Positions 41,652 to 49,917 of a stretch of DNA of 64,000 nt are shown in pieces. The position numbers and the translations under genes are program-made. This DNA comes from Methylocystis sp. ATCC 49242 (GTDB lineage Bacteria > Pseudomonadota > Alphaproteobacteria > Rhizobiales > Beijerinckiaceae): assembly GCF_000188155.2 (NCBI RefSeq), contig NZ_KE124774.1:223501-287500 (forward strand), given 5' to 3'. The notes below the pieces were generated by a model. It did not search any database. It was not told the DNA's origin and worked only from the letters and a program-made list of their open reading frames with translations. Numbering within the stretch: position 1 is the first letter of the stretch; every line of letters starts with the position of its first letter.

Positions 41652-44153
41652 ATGCAGGACCGGATCGCCAAGGGGCTCGCAGCCCAATTCGACAAGCACC
41701 GGATCGTCTTCTGGTACGATCCATCGCACGAATTCCGACAGACGTTCGAGGCACTGACGCTCGATGGCGTCGAGAAGATCGAGGTGGCGAACACCGAGTT
41801 CGCGGTAAAGCATCGCGTCCTGCGTGAAGAGCCGAAGCGGCGGTTCCTGCTCTATCGGGACGGACCGCGCCCAGCCGACATCGATAATTGGCTGCTCGAC
41901 ATCGAGTTGGCGCATGGGGTGTTCAAGAGCGATCAGGTAGCGATCTGGCTTGCGGATCTGGGGTTGCCGATCAGTTTCGAGGACTCGGTTCGGGAGCACC
42001 AGGAATTCTTTCGCTCTGGGCGCCGGTTGGAGAAGCTCAAGGTTGCCGTCCGGGGAGACGACACGAAGGCGAAGCTACGCCTGAGGATGCTCAGCGTGTG
42101 CGCCGGGGCCGATGGTGACTTCGATACGGTCGTCGAGGCGCTGTTGGGAGAGCTAGCAGTCGGTAAGGATGACAGCCTGCGGTTGATCGATCGTGTCGGC
42201 TTAAGCGGTTTCCTCTGGGACCAGATGCAACGGCTCTTCGGTTACCGCACTGAAAACGCGAGCGTCGGCGACTTCGCGATCACGCTGTTCAAATCCTGCT
42301 ACCAGAGCGCGGTCGGCGGCGACGCGATTTTAGCTCCCGAGGCCCTGGTGTTCTTCCGTCGCTGGAAGAACAACCGGAACGCGGAGGAAGCTTTTGCGAC
42401 CCTCTCGGCCGAAAATGCCGAGGCATTGGGGCTGGCCCGGGATCTCGCTAAGCGCGACTTCCGCGCGCTGATCGATGTGGACTACTTCGAGGAGGTCGAC
42501 CGCGCGATCATCCGCGCATTGGTCCATGAGGTCGGCAGCCAAACAGTGGCGCAAGGAGAGGTCCTGAACTGGCTCCGTCAGCGTCGGCAGAGCCGTTGGT
42601 ATGGCGCTTACCGCGACCTCTACGAAGCGATCGGCTTCGCTGCTGAGTTCCAGCAAGCGATGGCGCACGTCACGCTCGGCATGACGAGCCTCGCGGAGGG
42701 CGTCGAGCGCTATGCGAAGAGCTGGTTCAGGATCGATCAGCTCTACCGGAAATTCATCTGGCGTATGCAGAAGTCCGGCCAGGCGACGCTCATGCGCGAG
42801 TTGTTCGAGCAGGTCGAGAACCACTACGTCAACACGTACCTCCTGCGGCTGAACGAGGCGTGGCAGGCGCATGTCGACGGGGCTGAAATCTGGTCGGCGC
42901 CTCCGATTCCCGCACAGCGAACTTTCTACAAGGAGCATGTCGGCGAATTTCGCCGGCGCGATCAGAAGGTGTGCGTCATCATTTCCGACGCGCTTCGTTA
43001 TGAAGTGGCGGAGGAGCTGCGGGGACGCATCCTCAGCCTAGACCGCTACGAGGCTAACATCGATCCGATGTTCGGGTGCCTCCCCAGCTATACTCAGCTC
43101 GGGATGGCTGCACTTTTGCCCAACGGCGAGTTGCAGATTGTGGACAACGACAGCGGCACGGTGCTGGTGAACGGCCAGAGCTCGCAGGGAATCGAGAACC
43201 GCAAGAAAATCCTGGCGACGGGAAGGACGGGCGACCGAACCACGGCCGTGAAGGCGGAGGACCTCATGGCTCTGGACAAGGACGAGGCGCGAGCACTCGT
43301 TCGCGATCATGACGTCGTTTACGTCTATCACAATTTGATTGACGCAATCGGCGACAAGCGGGATTCAGAGGAGCGCGTTTTCGAGGCCGCCGAAGACACG
43401 ATCGAGGAGATCGTGCGGATCGTCAAAAAGCTAAACGGCGCGAACGCCAACAACATGATCGTGACGTCCGATCATGGCTTCATCTACCAACACCGTCCCA
43501 TCGAAGAGAGCGACTTCTCCTCCGCGCAGGTCGAAGGTGACGTGATCCTTTTCCGCGACCGGCGTTTCATCCTCGGCCACGGTCTGAAGGCCAATCATGG
43601 TCTGCGACGATTTACGCCGGAGCAGGCCGGTCTCGAAGGCTCGGTGGAATTGCTCATCCCGAAATCCATCAACCGGCTTCGCCGGCAGGGATCGGGGAGC
43701 CGGTTTGTGCATGGCGGCGCGACCCTTCAAGAGGTTGTCGTTCCCGTCGTCAAGATCAACAAGAAGCGGCAGAGCGACACGACCGCGGTTGAGGTGGAGA
43801 TCATCGGATGCTCCAACCAGTTGATCACGTCGAGCCAGATCTCGGTTCGCTTCTATCAGGTGGAGGCCGTCACGGAGAAAACCCAGGCGCGCACGCTCAG
43901 GGCGGGGATTTATGCCCAGTCGGGCGAATTGATCTCGGACACCCACGAGCTTGTGTTTGACTTCCGATCCGAAAACGCGCGCGAGCGCGAAGTCCCAGTC
44001 CGGTTCCTCCTCCTCCGCAGGGCCGACGAATTCAACGGCCAGGAGGTGCTCCTGAAGCTGGAGGAGCGGCATGGCGATACGTCCCACTTCAGGGAGTACC
44101 GCACGGCTCGCTACACGCTGCGCCGCAGCTTCTCGAGTGATTTCGATTTTTGA
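41652..44153 (+). CDS. pglZ: BREX alkaline-phosphatase-superfamily protein PglZ
   Basis: This 833-residue protein starts at ATG 41652, 2 bp after pglX. The N-terminal PglZ-specific region begins MQDRIAKGLAAQFDKHRIVF and WYDPSHEFRQTFEAL. The phosphatase-superfamily core spans about 430-680. VCVIISDALRYEVAEELRGR carries the metal-binding Asp and the nucleophile position, and NMIVTSDHGFIYQHRP the D-H metal ligands; VYVYHNLIDAIGDK lies between. In family members this core has metal-dependent nuclease/phosphodiesterase activity. The C-terminal region is beta-rich (VEVEIIGCSNQLITSSQISV). Complete length and position agree with type I BREX. Confidence 0.93.
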   Translation: MQDRIAKGLAAQFDKHRIVFWYDPSHEFRQTFEALTLDGVEKIEVANTEFAVKHRVLREEPKRRFLLYRDGPRPADIDNWLLDIELAHGVFKSDQVAIWLADLGLPISFEDSVREHQEFFRSGRRLEKLKVAVRGDDTKAKLRLRMLSVCAGADGDFDTVVEALLGELAVGKDDSLRLIDRVGLSGFLWDQMQRLFGYRTENASVGDFAITLFKSCYQSAVGGDAILAPEALVFFRRWKNNRNAEEAFATLSAENAEALGLARDLAKRDFRALIDVDYFEEVDRAIIRALVHEVGSQTVAQGEVLNWLRQRRQSRWYGAYRDLYEAIGFAAEFQQAMAHVTLGMTSLAEGVERYAKSWFRIDQLYRKFIWRMQKSGQATLMRELFEQVENHYVNTYLLRLNEAWQAHVDGAEIWSAPPIPAQRTFYKEHVGEFRRRDQKVCVIISDALRYEVAEELRGRILSLDRYEANIDPMFGCLPSYTQLGMAALLPNGELQIVDNDSGTVLVNGQSSQGIENRKKILATGRTGDRTTAVKAEDLMALDKDEARALVRDHDVVYVYHNLIDAIGDKRDSEERVFEAAEDTIEEIVRIVKKLNGANANNMIVTSDHGFIYQHRPIEESDFSSAQVEGDVILFRDRRFILGHGLKANHGLRRFTPEQAGLEGSVELLIPKSINRLRRQGSGSRFVHGGATLQEVVVPVVKINKKRQSDTTAVEVEIIGCSNQLITSSQISVRFYQVEAVTEKTQARTLRAGIYAQSGELISDTHELVFDFRSENAREREVPVRFLLLRRADEFNGQEVLLKLEERHGDTSHFREYRTARYTLRRSFSSDFDF

Positions 44154-44163
44154 CGGGGGAGCG

Positions 44164-46242
44164 ATGACCGCGCTGGATGACAAAATTAACGAACGCTTCC
44201 CGGGCCTCGTGGTTCGCAAGGACCTGGTCAAGGCGGTAAAGGGCAATGCCATTGTCCCTTCCTACGTGTTGGAGTTCCTGCTCGGCCAATACTGCGCCAC
44301 CAATGATGAGAGCTCGATCCAATCAGGGATCGAGACCGTCAAGGAAATTCTTCGGAAGCACTACGTCCATCGTAACGAGGCGGGGTTGATCCGCTCGAAC
44401 ATCCGGGAAAAAGGCCGGTGGAAGGTGATCGACAAGATCAGCGTCGATCTCAACACCGACAAGGATGCCTATCAGGCGACCTTCGCCAACCTGGGCATCA
44501 AGAAGGTCATCATCGACTCCGACACCGTGAAGGCTCATCCCAAGCTGCTGGTTAGCGGTGTCTGGTGCATTGCTGACGTCGAGTACGAGCACAGCGAAGA
44601 CAAGAACGTCGAACCCTGGATTCTGGGGAGCATCAAGCCGATCCAGCTATCGAAGTTTGACTATGAGGCTTTTCTCAGCGCGCGCGCGGGATTCACGACC
44701 GACGAATGGATCGACCTACTGTTCCAGACGGTCGGCTTTGATCCCGAGATGTTCGGTCGGCGCAGCAAGCTCCTGCAACTGATGCGCCTCGTGCCCTTCG
44801 TCGAGCGAAATTACAATCTGATCGAGCTGGGGCCGAAGGGCACCGGCAAGTCGCATATCTTCTCGGAGTTCTCGCCGCACGGCATCCTAATTTCCGGGGG
44901 CGAAGTGACGGTGCCGAAGCTGTTCGTCAACAACAGTTCGGGAAGGATCGGATTGGTTGGCTACTGGGATGTCGTAGCCTTCGACGAGTTCGCCGGTCGG
45001 CAAAAGCGCGTCGACAAGGCGCTTGTCGACATCATGAAAAACTACATGGCTAACAAGAGCTTCTCGCGAGGAGTGGAGACGCTTGGTGCCGAGGCGTCGA
45101 TGGTCTTTGTCGGGAATACCAAGCACAATGTCCCGTACATGCTGAAGCACACCGACTTATTCGAGGAGCTTCCTGAAAAATATTACGACTCCGCTTTCAT
45201 CGACCGGCTCCACACCTATGTGCCAGGCTGGGAGATCGACGTCATCCGCGGAGAAATGTTCGCATCAGGGTATGGCTTTGTCGTCGACTACCTTGCCGAA
45301 ATTCTTCGGCACATGCGTAGCGACGACTACTCCAATCGCTACCAGCCCCTGTTCACGCTCTCATCGGATATTTCGACGCGCGACCGCGATGGCGTAAACA
45401 AGACGTTCTCCGGGATGATGAAGCTGCTTTTCCCAGCGGACAATGCAACAGAGGCCGAGGTGGAGGAGATCCTGCATCTCGCCGTTGAAGGACGGAAGCG
45501 GGTCAAGGATCAGCTTCTTCGCATCGACAGCACTTATCCCGAGACAGAATTCTCGTTCACTGCTCGCGATGGTCGAAAGGCGGTCGTGAAGACACTCGAG
45601 GAGACGGAGTATCCACAATACTATCACAAGCGGGCGCCCACGCATGAGGAGCCCGTGCCTGATGGAGTGAAGGAGTGCGGTGACAAGCCCTTGTTGATGG
45701 CAGTGAAGAGCCCGGCCGAGACTACGGACACTCCAGCCGGCCCGAGAGAGGGGCACAAGGTTTTCAGCGAAAACCAGAAGGGCGTAACCTTCGCTGATTT
45801 GTTTTGGCCCTGGCTCGAGGGTGCGACAAAGATCGTGATAACTGATCCTTATATTCGGATGTTCCATCAGGTGCGGAATCTGATGGAGTTCATTGAAATG
45901 ATCGCTGTGCGGAAGGCGCCGGAGGATGAGGTCACCGTACGCCTCATCACCTCGCCAGATGAAATCTACCCGGAAAAGCAGCAAGCGAATTTGGCTTCCG
46001 TTGAAAGCGCCTGCACAGCAGCCGGGATCAAGTTTTCATGGGAGTTTGACGGAACAAACACGATCCATGCGCGCCACATTTTGAGCGACATAGGCTGGAA
46101 AATCAGTCTCGATCGCGGCTTGGACATCTATCAGAAGTTCGAAATGAACGATGCTTTCAGCCTCGCAAATAGGCTGCAGCGCTTTCGGCAAGTGAAAGCC
46201 TTCGAGGTCACGTATCTGCGAAGCGGCATTCGATCAGAATGA
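44164..46242 (+). CDS. brxL: BrxL-like AAA+ protein with C-terminal MIT_C (PLD-fold) domain
   Basis: This 692-residue protein starts at ATG 44164 after GACGGGGGAGCG. The N-terminal DNA-binding part (1-190) and AAA+ core match BrxL: IELGPKGTGKSHIFSEFSPH is Walker A (about 220), VVAFDEFAGRQKR Walker B, and MVFVGNTKHNVPYMLK sensor 1. After a variable linker (about 495-535), residues from about 539 read VTFADLFWPWLEGATKIVIT, DPYIRMFHQVRNLMEFIEMI, VRLITSPDE, then TIHARHILSDIGWKISLDRG and LDIYQ. That is the MIT_C pattern of MITD1 (L-x-P-x-L-x-x-A...DPYIR-x-x-HQ-x-x-N...H-x-R...GW-x-I-x-x-x-RGLD). Characterised BrxL has a Lon-type domain at the C-terminus; none is evident here. Confidence 0.88.
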   Translation: MTALDDKINERFPGLVVRKDLVKAVKGNAIVPSYVLEFLLGQYCATNDESSIQSGIETVKEILRKHYVHRNEAGLIRSNIREKGRWKVIDKISVDLNTDKDAYQATFANLGIKKVIIDSDTVKAHPKLLVSGVWCIADVEYEHSEDKNVEPWILGSIKPIQLSKFDYEAFLSARAGFTTDEWIDLLFQTVGFDPEMFGRRSKLLQLMRLVPFVERNYNLIELGPKGTGKSHIFSEFSPHGILISGGEVTVPKLFVNNSSGRIGLVGYWDVVAFDEFAGRQKRVDKALVDIMKNYMANKSFSRGVETLGAEASMVFVGNTKHNVPYMLKHTDLFEELPEKYYDSAFIDRLHTYVPGWEIDVIRGEMFASGYGFVVDYLAEILRHMRSDDYSNRYQPLFTLSSDISTRDRDGVNKTFSGMMKLLFPADNATEAEVEEILHLAVEGRKRVKDQLLRIDSTYPETEFSFTARDGRKAVVKTLEETEYPQYYHKRAPTHEEPVPDGVKECGDKPLLMAVKSPAETTDTPAGPREGHKVFSENQKGVTFADLFWPWLEGATKIVITDPYIRMFHQVRNLMEFIEMIAVRKAPEDEVTVRLITSPDEIYPEKQQANLASVESACTAAGIKFSWEFDGTNTIHARHILSDIGWKISLDRGLDIYQKFEMNDAFSLANRLQRFRQVKAFEVTYLRSGIRSE

Positions 46243-46539
46243 GCCTGTCAGGAGAAGTGATCAGTCATGCGCGGCGCGGCTCAGTTGGCTTTGTCCGCCG
46301 TCGCCTGGCATCGTCAGGGGGCAGGTTGGCGACGGGTGCCGAGGCATGAACTACGAGCCTCACGTCGGCGTCACAGATCCGGCATCGGAATACAGGTGAC
46401 GGTAATTTCATGGTACGGTTTGAGCACCCGCAGAGGCGCCTGACGATGCTCTCTGGGGGCAATCGAGGGGAAAGTTCGATGCTACCTCGCTCGATCTCTT
46501 CGCGAGATCGAGCGTTGCTGCGCACGTTATCGTAGAAGA
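46243..46539. other. Intergenic region downstream of brxL, with hairpin
   Basis: No gene is supported. A perfect inverted repeat GCTCGATCTC-TTCGC-GAGATCGAGC (46489-46513) could be a transcription barrier but has no U-tract and is about 250 bp from the brxL stop. The sequence continues, after the IS66 insertion, at 49123. Confidence 0.45.
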
Positions 46540-46626
46540 AGAAAAACGTAAACGTGATCTGATGCCCGCCTACCGGGGCGCATATGGAGTGGGTTAGGTG
46601 TCCACCATCGAACAGGTGGACACCAG

Positions 46627-47100
46627 ATGTCGGCGGCGAAGGATGGCGGCACACGGCGCACGTGGAGCCTCGAGGAACGGCAGCGGATTGTCGCAGAGGC
46701 TTTGGCGCCTGGGGCGTCTGTCGCCGCTGTTGCGCGGCGGCATGGGCTGAACGCCAATCTGATTTTCAAATGGCTGCGGCGTTCGCGCGAAGGCTGGCTG
46801 GATCGCCGGCGCGCGCCGGGAAAAGAGTCGACGATCGCGAGACTGTCGCCGGAGCTGGCCGCACAGACCTTCGTTCCGGTCGAGTTGCTGGAGTTGAAAC
46901 CGGTTCCGGCGAGCCCGGCTCTGGCGCCGCCCCCGACGCCGGTCGCGAAGATTGCCGCTCCGCCGGCGCGGACGGCGCGCAAGAGCGCGCGGCGCGGCGC
47001 GATGGAAGTCCGCCTGCCGAACGGGGCGCGCCTGTCGCTCGACGCGGACGTGGACACGGAAGCTCTGCGCCGCGTGCTGTCAGCGCTGGGCGACCTTTGA
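46627..47100 (+). CDS. tnpA: IS66 accessory protein TnpA
   Basis: This 157-residue protein has an N-terminal helix-turn-helix: RTWSLEERQRIVAEALAPGA, SVAAVARRHGLNANLIFKWL. This is the IS3/IS66 OrfA-type DNA-binding module. The C-terminus is basic and ends in RLSLDADVDTEALRRVLSAL, a motif that recurs at the end of IS66 TnpA proteins. It is required with TnpB for efficient transposition in studied IS66 members. The stop codon overlaps the tnpB start by one base (TGATG), giving translational coupling. Confidence 0.93.
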   Translation: MSAAKDGGTRRTWSLEERQRIVAEALAPGASVAAVARRHGLNANLIFKWLRRSREGWLDRRRAPGKESTIARLSPELAAQTFVPVELLELKPVPASPALAPPPTPVAKIAAPPARTARKSARRGAMEVRLPNGARLSLDADVDTEALRRVLSALGDL

Positions 47101-47453
47101 TGCTTCAGTTTGCGCCCGGGGTGAAGGTTTATCTGGCGCTGAAGCCCGTCGACATGCGGCGCGGCTTCGATGGGCTCGCCGCCGACGTCGCGCAGGTTCT
47201 GCGCAACGATCCTTTTTCCGGCGTGGCCTTCGTGTTCCGCAGCAAGCGCGGCGACTACGTGAAGATTTTGACCTGGGACGGGTCTGGCCTGTGCCTTTTC
47301 GCCAAACGGCTGGAGAAGGGAAAGTTTGTCTGGCCGCCGATCGTCGAGGGCGCGCTGCAACTTACGGCGGCGCAACTTGCCTTGCTGATCGAAGGGATCG
47401 ACTGGCGCCGAACGGTCGCGCCGGAAGCGCCGGAACGTCCGGTTTTTCTGTAG
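47100..47453 (+). CDS. tnpB: IS66 accessory protein TnpB
   Basis: This 117-residue protein starts at ATG 47100 inside the tnpA stop. The sequence MLQFAPGVKVYLALKPVDMR, RGFDGLAADV, DPFSGVAFVFRSKRGDYVKI and DGSGLCLFAKRLEKGKF is the classical IS66 Orf2 (TnpB) signature. The catalytic role is unknown, but it is needed for full transposition activity. It is unrelated to the IS200/IS605 TnpB nuclease despite the name. Full length. Confidence 0.95.
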   Translation: MLQFAPGVKVYLALKPVDMRRGFDGLAADVAQVLRNDPFSGVAFVFRSKRGDYVKILTWDGSGLCLFAKRLEKGKFVWPPIVEGALQLTAAQLALLIEGIDWRRTVAPEAPERPVFL

Positions 47454-47490
47454 ATTCCTCCGATTCTGAAGCTGCGCATTTGCGTGTTTC

Positions 47491-49086
47491 GTGATAGACG
47501 AAACCATGTCGCGCGCCGCTGCTGATTTGCCCGAAGACCCCGCCGAACTGCGGCGTTTCGCGGAGGCGCTCGCCGCGGAAGTTCACGCCAAAACGCTGCT
47601 GATCGAGAAGCTGAAAATGCAGCTTGCCGTTTTGCGGCGCGCGCGCTTTGGGCGTTCGTCGGAAAAGCTCGACCGCGATATCGAACAGCTCGAACTCTTG
47701 ATCGGCGACATGGAGGAGAGTGACGCCGAGCGGCAGGCGCACAGCGAAGCGGCCCAGAGCGGCGCTGGCGCTTCCTCATCGACGCCGAAGAAGAAGCCGT
47801 CCGTTCGCGTTCCGCTCCCCGATCATCTCCCGCTCGAGACGATCGTCCACGACGCGCCCTGCGTCTGTCCGACCTGCGGCGGAACCAGGTTCGGCCGGAT
47901 CGGGGCCGACGAGCGCGAGATGCTGGAATATGTCGCGTCGCACTTCAAGCGCGTGGCGCATGTGCGGCCGAAGATGAGCTGCCGCGCCTGCGAGATGATC
48001 GTTCAGGCGCCCATGCCGACGCTGCCGATCGAGAAGGGACGGCCGGGTCCGGCGCTGCTCGCGCATGTGATCGTCTCCAAATATTGCGATCATCTGCCGC
48101 TGCATCGCCAGTCCGGCATTTACGCGCGCGAGGGCGTGACGATCGACCGCTCGGTCATGGCCGGCTGGATCGGCCATATGGCGGCGCTTCTGGAGCCGCT
48201 CGCCGAGCGCATCGCGCGTCATGTGCGCGCCGGCCCCACCGTTCACGCGGACGACACCACGGTTCCCGTGCTCGATCCGGGGCGCGGCAGGACGAAGACC
48301 GGCCGATTGTGGACCGCGGTGCGCGACGAGCGGCACTATGGGTCGACGGCGCCGCCGGCCGCCTTCTATCTCTACTCGGCGGACCGCACGGCCGAGCACG
48401 CTCATGCCCTGCTGAAAGGCTGTAGCGGTCATCTCCATGCCGACGGCTATACGGGCTTCGGCGGCCTTTACGAGGCCGATCCGAAAACCGGCGCGCCGGC
48501 GCCGCTGAAGGAGGTCGCCTGCTGGGCGCATGCGAGGCGCAAGCTCTACGACGTGCATATCGAGACAAAGTCTCCGGCGGCGGCGCAGGCGCTCGAAATG
48601 ATCGCGCGGCTCTTCGCCATCGAAGCCGGCGTCAAAGGCCGAGTCCCGGCCGAGCGCGTCGCCGCGCGTCGGGAGCGATCCGCTCCGGTCCTTGCCGAAC
48701 TCCGCGCGTTCCTCGACGCGACGCTGGCCAGGATCAGCGGCAAGAGCGACTTCGCCAAGGCCATCCGCTATGCGACCTCTCGCTGGACGGCGTTGACCCG
48801 CTATGTCGACGACGGGCGTCTCGAAATGACGAACAATGCCGCCGAACGCGCCATCAGGCCCCTGACACTGGGCAGAAAAAACTACCTGTTCGCCGGCTCC
48901 GACGAAGGCGGGCGACGGGCGGCGATCATGTATACGCTGATCGAAACCGCGCGCTTCAACGGCGTCGATCCGGAAGCCTGGCTCGCCGACATCATCGCCC
49001 GCATCGCCGATCACCCGATCAACCAGCTCGATGAATTGCTACCGTGGAAATGGAGGCGTGACGCGCCGCAAGCCGTCGCCGCATAG
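47491..49086 (+). CDS. tnpC: IS66 DDE transposase TnpC
   Basis: This is a protein of up to 531 residues. GTG 47491 gives the longest form and ATG 47506 (MSRAAADLPEDPAELR) is an equally plausible start. Order of domains: N-terminal leucine-rich coiled coil (about 25-75, IEKLKMQLAVLRRARFGRSS), a CxxC...CxxC zinc-binding part (PCVCPTCGG and SCRACEM), the DDE core with VHADDTTVPVLDP and LHADGYTGFGG, WAHARRKLYD, and the C-terminal MTNNAAERAIRPLTLGRKNY and SDEGGRRAAIMYTLIETARF. All family motifs are intact, so the element is probably active. Confidence 0.95.
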   Translation: MIDETMSRAAADLPEDPAELRRFAEALAAEVHAKTLLIEKLKMQLAVLRRARFGRSSEKLDRDIEQLELLIGDMEESDAERQAHSEAAQSGAGASSSTPKKKPSVRVPLPDHLPLETIVHDAPCVCPTCGGTRFGRIGADEREMLEYVASHFKRVAHVRPKMSCRACEMIVQAPMPTLPIEKGRPGPALLAHVIVSKYCDHLPLHRQSGIYAREGVTIDRSVMAGWIGHMAALLEPLAERIARHVRAGPTVHADDTTVPVLDPGRGRTKTGRLWTAVRDERHYGSTAPPAAFYLYSADRTAEHAHALLKGCSGHLHADGYTGFGGLYEADPKTGAPAPLKEVACWAHARRKLYDVHIETKSPAAAQALEMIARLFAIEAGVKGRVPAERVAARRERSAPVLAELRAFLDATLARISGKSDFAKAIRYATSRWTALTRYVDDGRLEMTNNAAERAIRPLTLGRKNYLFAGSDEGGRRAAIMYTLIETARFNGVDPEAWLADIIARIADHPINQLDELLPWKWRRDAPQAVAA

Positions 49087-49122
49087 TGGCGCGCGGTCGT
49101 CGGATCACGCTTACAGAAAAAC

Positions 49123-49493
49123 CGAACAATCGGTGCACACGAACTGCACACGCGTCAGCTCAAATAGCTGAAATTTATGCTGTTTTTCTCCAATCCATCA
49201 TCGGTGCAAGGCAAAAACGCCAATTATTACAATGGCTTACGATGGACATTTTTTGCGATTTTCTCCGATTTTAGGGTCAAAATACAACAATGTTTTAGCA
49301 ATTTCTCCAATGTTGTATCTTTTCCATAACTAACTGGTTAATATGGATTTTCTTTTGTCGAGATAGATAGTGGCAGTCGGTCCAACCAAGAGCCTCGTTT
49401 GACGGGACCGACTAGCACCGGCGGCGGTTTTTGTGCTTGTCTAGAAATCCGGCAGCGTCAGAATTGCCCTTCAGGCTGGACATAGCTCCATGA
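49123..49493. other. AT-richer intergenic stretch after IS66
   Basis: No protein-like frame. The segment up to about 49350 is clearly less GC-rich than the rest of the window, with two near repeats around CAATGTT (AATACAACAATGTTTTAGC and CTCCAATGTTGTATC, which form an imperfect inverted repeat at about 49280-49316). Its role is unknown. Confidence 0.4.
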
Positions 49494-49682
49494 TGTGAAT
49501 CGGCGTCCAACATCGACCTTTCATGGATTTCTCATACCGCAACGACATAATTATGTTTTCGCCGGTTTTTTGGGGTCACGGTTGAACGCCGATCATTTTC
49601 CGCGCCAGCGCAGGAAATCTCATTTGGATCAATGGTGTCCGATTATTTGGGGGCGGGGGTCAAGATTGGACGCCGATTTACA
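49494..49682. mobile_element. MITE-like element copy 1 (IS21-type ends)
   Basis: The terminal inverted repeats TGTGAATCGGCGTCCAA and TTGGACGCCGATTTACA bound 189 bp without coding capacity. An internal repeat GGTCACGGTTGAACGCCGATCA (about 49575-49596) is an inverted, diverged copy of the end motif. A related element with the same ends and internal motif is at 57328-57515. Multiple copies of the end motif recall the L1/L2 and R1/R2 transposase sites of IS21-family elements. The following 235 bp to the next gene hold nothing I recognise. Confidence 0.6.
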
Positions 49683-49917
49683 CGCTGTCGAGGAACAGCG
49701 CCATGATCTCGCTACACCAACCAGAAGGACCGCTTGTCGAAGCGAGCGCCCGACGCCAGCGGAACCAGATGCGAGATAGTCGTACTGGAATGGCGGCTTC
49801 CATCGGGCTGCGGCTCAGCGCAATTCCAGCATCAGTTCGGCGCGATAGACGCTTTCCGTCCCGGCCGTTCATGTCGGGACAATCTTTCACAGGCGGCGGG
49901 GACGCTCGCGGCCACGC

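Larger units (their letters stand above)
46548..49114 (+). mobile_element. Complete IS66-family insertion sequence
   Basis: The left end GTAAACGTGATCTGATGCCC and right end, read inward GTAAGCGTGATCCGACGACC, are imperfect inverted repeats starting with the IS66-type GTAA. The element is flanked by an exact 8-bp duplication AGAAAAAC (46540-46547 and 49115-49122), the size made by this family. It carries tnpA, tnpB and tnpC, all intact, in the standard order. Confidence 0.95.

Noticed and set aside
44071-44163. Upstream extension of brxL overlapping pglZ
   Set aside because: The extension is a shifted frame of the pglZ end; the ATG at 44164 has a good ribosome site and the usual BrxL start.
49683-49917. 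Short frames between MITE copy 1 and the DUF1254 gene
   Set aside because: No ribosome site, no known motif and no consistent codon pattern; probably non-coding debris.
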